Shown one piece after another: positions 24,048 through 26,099 of a DNA stretch of 26,099 nt. This stretch comes from an uncultured Bacteroidales bacterium. GTDB taxonomy: Bacteria > Bacteroidota > Bacteroidia > Bacteroidales > Bacteroidaceae. The notes below the pieces were generated by a model, which made no database searches, was not told the origin of the DNA, and saw nothing but the letters and a program-made list of their open reading frames with translations. The position numbers and the translations under genes were made by a program. The first letter of the stretch is position 1. Each line of letters opens with the position of its first letter. Location: contig CACZRQ010000064.1 in assembly GCA_902783615.1 (NCBI GenBank), positions 1 through 26,099 of the forward strand, read 5' to 3'.

Positions 24048-24929
24048 TTAGAAATTCACCGTAGCTTCATTCAACCAAGAGTTTTCCACATTAATGGACA
24101 ATTCGGATGGCTCGGTTGTGAAGATGGCACCAGAAAGCTTGGTGACACGATTACGCTTGAAAGGTACATCAGCTATTACCTTCGTGAAAAGGACATCATC
24201 ATTATCATTGAGAGCCTGTATAGTGATGTTGATATCCTGCTCATCGGATGCCAAAAACACATAATTCCCTATATTGATGACATTGCCTACAGCTACACTG
24301 ACATTGTTATCAACGCTGAAGCCAGTATTGACCGTTGCCAAACCCGTTGAAGGATTAAAGCTCTGACCACCAGCAGCATAAGTTGTCCTTATTTTGGTTA
24401 CGCTGGCTGAACGTCCATCAGTAGATACAATGTTAAGCTTCGCCATGATACGATTCAAAGTGACAGACAAGTCAAGAGGTGTGGAACTGGTTACGGTCAC
24501 AGACTGTGTGGCAGCAAAGGTTTCACGCACACGATCATTATCAAAAGCCGCTTCAGTAGGACTTGTAAGCGTAATAGCAGTTTCACTACCATAGCCCAAC
24601 ACCACCATCGTATATGTACCAATAGGCAAGTTGCAAGAGAACTCTCCAAAAGTGGTGTAGGTGGTTGCATCATCTCTCAGTTGGTCGGTCTTGTAAGTTT
24701 CCGAGCCATTCGAGGCATAGAAAGCCAAGGTCAAGGCTTTCACGCCAGTATAACTCGCCACACTCTGTTCAGCCCTGGTGGTAGGGAAGTCCTCAACTAA
24801 GAGAGAGAAGTCGTTCACTCGCACACTTACCTGTGCATACTCATCAGAAGAATTGACATTCATGTCAACATCGTTGCTGCAACCAGCAGCCAGCAGGAGT
24901 AAACCTGCCATAAAAGAATACTTTTTCAT
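24048..24929 (-). CDS. FimB/Mfa2-like fimbrial lipoprotein
   Basis: A 293-residue exported lipoprotein. The signal peptide MKKYSFMAGLLLLAAGC ends in a lipobox with the acylated cysteine at 17. The rest is beta-rich and fits the Bacteroidales fimbrillin / FimB-Mfa2 anchor superfamily: two domains, with PLDLSVTLNRIMAKLNIV in the middle and DVPFKRNRVTKLSGAIF near the end. A Thr-Arg site (Arg52) lies 35 residues after the cysteine, at the same place as in its neighbour. It is probably an outer-membrane-anchored surface protein that could be an anchor or a structural subunit. It lies 36 bases downstream of a paralogue (25823 to 24966) with no promoter box between, so they form one transcript. No usher, tip proteins or major fimbrillin are in the window. 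Confidence 0.8.
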   Translation of the reverse strand: MKKYSFMAGLLLLAAGCSNDVDMNVNSSDEYAQVSVRVNDFSLLVEDFPTTRAEQSVASYTGVKALTLAFYASNGSETYKTDQLRDDATTYTTFGEFSCNLPIGTYTMVVLGYGSETAITLTSPTEAAFDNDRVRETFAATQSVTVTSSTPLDLSVTLNRIMAKLNIVSTDGRSASVTKIRTTYAAGGQSFNPSTGLATVNTGFSVDNNVSVAVGNVINIGNYVFLASDEQDINITIQALNDNDDVLFTKVIADVPFKRNRVTKLSGAIFTTEPSELSINVENSWLNEATVNF

Positions 24930-24965
24930 TGTTACTTTTTTTAATTGTTTATAATAAGGTTTACA

Positions 24966-25823
24966 CTAATACGTGTAGAAATTTTCGGCATCCCATTGGG
25001 TATCAATAGTAATGGTTGGACTTACCGTCTGAGATCCGCCATCTCCGAAAAAGTCCCCCGACACCCAGGTTATCTGATTCTGAAAGAGAGGTATATCAAA
25101 CTTTTGTTCGTAGAGTAAGTTACCATTTGCATCCAAAGCAGTCACCTCTAAGGAGATGGAACCTTCGGTGTCGTGTAGGAATGTATAGAGGTCGAATTGC
25201 TTCTGGCCCGACTTGACATCGAAGGTAAGGGTCTGTATGCTGTTGACACTACCCAGACCTGTGTTGGCATCAAAAGCCCCAGAACCTCCCTTATACTGGA
25301 ATTGCATCTTGGCAACACCTTCTGGATAGTCGTCGGTGATGATAAACCTACAAAGGGATACTATTCTGTTCAAAGTCAGAGAAAGTTCCAAAGGTTCAGA
25401 TTCAACAGTTATCTCGTTACTATAAAGGAAAGTATCGGTATATCCTTGGGCGTTAGTAAACTTAATCTTGGTAGGGTCAGTCATTGTGGGGTTGCCATTG
25501 CTACTGTGTGCCAACACAACCAACAGATAGGTGTCTTCAGGCAGCTGGAAAGAAGCTGATCCAAAATCTGCATCCCCCACTTCTTGGTTGATTTGCTTTA
25601 CACGTTCTCCATCTGCGTCATAGACAGCAAAGTTCAATCGCGTACAAACATTTGCAGGATCAGTACGGGTGACAGATGAAAATGGAGTTTGTTCCAGCTG
25701 GAATACATTTACGATGAGATTACCATCAAGTGTTTCTTCACTTTTGTTGCCCTGTGACAAAACGTTCTCGCAAGAGGAAAAGACGCAAAGAGCGGAAACG
25801 AGCATAAAGAGTTTCTTTTTCAT
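24966..25823 (-). CDS. FimB/Mfa2-like fimbrial lipoprotein, paralogue of the next gene
   Basis: A 285-residue lipoprotein with a signal peptide ending in the lipobox FSSC (Cys18). It resembles the downstream gene along its length: PLELSLTLNRIVSLCRFI against PLDLSVTLNRIMAKL, the GGSGAFDANTGLGSVNS segment against GGQSFNPSTGLATVNT, and DIPLFQNQITWVSGDFF against DVPFKRNRVTKLSGAIF. A Thr-Arg site sits at Arg53. The identity is low enough to indicate an old duplication. It is the first gene of the pair, read from the promoter at 25911-25941 with a leader of about 80 bases. Function is inferred from the superfamily only; a non-fimbrial surface lipoprotein is possible. Confidence 0.8.
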   Translation of the reverse strand: MKKKLFMLVSALCVFSSCENVLSQGNKSEETLDGNLIVNVFQLEQTPFSSVTRTDPANVCTRLNFAVYDADGERVKQINQEVGDADFGSASFQLPEDTYLLVVLAHSSNGNPTMTDPTKIKFTNAQGYTDTFLYSNEITVESEPLELSLTLNRIVSLCRFIITDDYPEGVAKMQFQYKGGSGAFDANTGLGSVNSIQTLTFDVKSGQKQFDLYTFLHDTEGSISLEVTALDANGNLLYEQKFDIPLFQNQITWVSGDFFGDGGSQTVSPTITIDTQWDAENFYTY

Positions 25824-25910
25824 TGTTACAAATGTTTTAATTGTTAATACTTAGTTCTTTAGGTTTGAGAAGCAGAGCCATGTAATCTCTTTCTTCCTCA
25901 AAAGCCGCTG

Positions 25911-25941
25911 CAAAGATAGTGGAAGAATCTATACGAACAAA
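25911..25941 (-). promoter_or_regulatory. Promoter for the FimB-like lipoprotein pair
   Basis: On the minus strand TTTG (25938-25941) and TATCTTTG (25911-25918) are separated by 19 bases, a good Bacteroidota -33/-7 pair. The leader to the ATG at 25823 is about 80 bases and I see no strong hairpin in it. Confidence 0.75.
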
Positions 25942-25971
25942 ATTTTTCTTCACTATTTTTCAAAAAAACAC

Positions 25972-26008
25972 AAAAAAAAGACCAACTGTATTTCTACAAT
26001 CGGTCTTT
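25972..26008 (-). terminator. Terminator after tRNA-Glu
   Basis: A 7-bp outer stem (25977-25983 AAAGACC with 26002-26008 GGTCTTT) continues into an imperfect inner stem. On the minus strand it is followed by an unbroken T-run (25972-25979), then more T. It begins just 6 bases past the tRNA 3' end and separates the tRNA from the lipoprotein promoter. Confidence 0.75.
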
Positions 26009-26013
26009 CTGAG

Positions 26014-26085
26014 TAGTGGAGCGGGGATTCGAACCCCGATTACATGCGTGAGAGGCATGTGTCCTAGCCCTTAGACGATTCCACC
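26014..26085 (-). tRNA. tRNA-Glu (anticodon CUC)
   Basis: The full 72-base cloverleaf is visible on the minus strand: acceptor 5' strand GGTGGAA, D arm, anticodon stem CATGC/GCATG with loop CTCTCAC, a four-base variable region, T stem CGGGG/CCCCG with loop TTCGAAT, and acceptor 3' strand CTCCACT with discriminator A. The loop gives CTC, decoding GAG (Glu). CCA is not encoded. The acceptor stem starts with G-U, as in other Bacteroidota tRNA-Glu, and its seventh pair is an A-C mismatch. Confidence 0.93.
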
Positions 26086-26099
26086 ATTTTATGAATCAA

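Overview
This window reads as chromosomal DNA of a Bacteroidales bacterium, most likely Prevotellaceae or a close relative. The evidence is the repeated Bacteroidota-type promoter boxes (TAnnTTTG at -7, some with TTTG at -33), the family-specific genes (a DUF5683 protein, a DUF3822 protein, FimB/Mfa2-like lipoproteins, a TonB-receptor-like outer-membrane barrel), and the gene order parA-parB-DUF5683-mltD-rel. The genus call is inference. Most of the window is core genome. I see no prophage, insertion sequence, CRISPR array or defence island, and no gene-free stretch longer than 300 bases.

Layout, left to right: a cut-off tRNA-Gln(CUG) on the minus strand; rsfS-ftsH-cdsA (ribosome silencing, membrane proteolysis, phospholipid precursor); convergent with it, surE-lpxB (nucleotidase, lipid A disaccharide synthase) on the minus strand; divergent from surE, a five-gene plus-strand cluster parA-parB-DUF5683-mltD-rel, which joins chromosome segregation, cell-wall turnover and (p)ppGpp signalling; a small MerR regulator tail-to-tail with rel; alaS; a bidirectional terminator; a RecD/Pif1-like helicase on the minus strand; divergent from it, a small membrane-anchored protein, a DUF3822 protein and rsmD; on the minus strand an outer-membrane barrel gene with an overlapping cls; divergent from that, aroB; another convergent terminator; two tandem FimB/Mfa2-like lipoproteins; and a complete tRNA-Glu(CUC) with its terminator.

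The packing is tight. Three convergent pairs overlap at their 3' ends (21, 11 and 29 bp), several operon genes overlap or are a few bases apart, and two divergent pairs share very short promoter regions. Several genes have in-frame codons upstream of their promoter box, so I shortened them (rsfS, surE, parA, and on other grounds DUF3822).

The least routine signals are small. A perfect terminator-like hairpin lies inside the first codons of the DUF3822 gene, just after the stop of the gene before it. Inverted arrays of a 7-bp repeat flank the mltD start, and one of them encodes the core of its signal peptide. A half-conserved parS-like site lies just after parB. A conserved small membrane protein has a pilin-like N-terminus. 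The two fimbrial-type lipoproteins share a Thr-Arg site at almost the same position. I did not find a clearly new multi-gene system.
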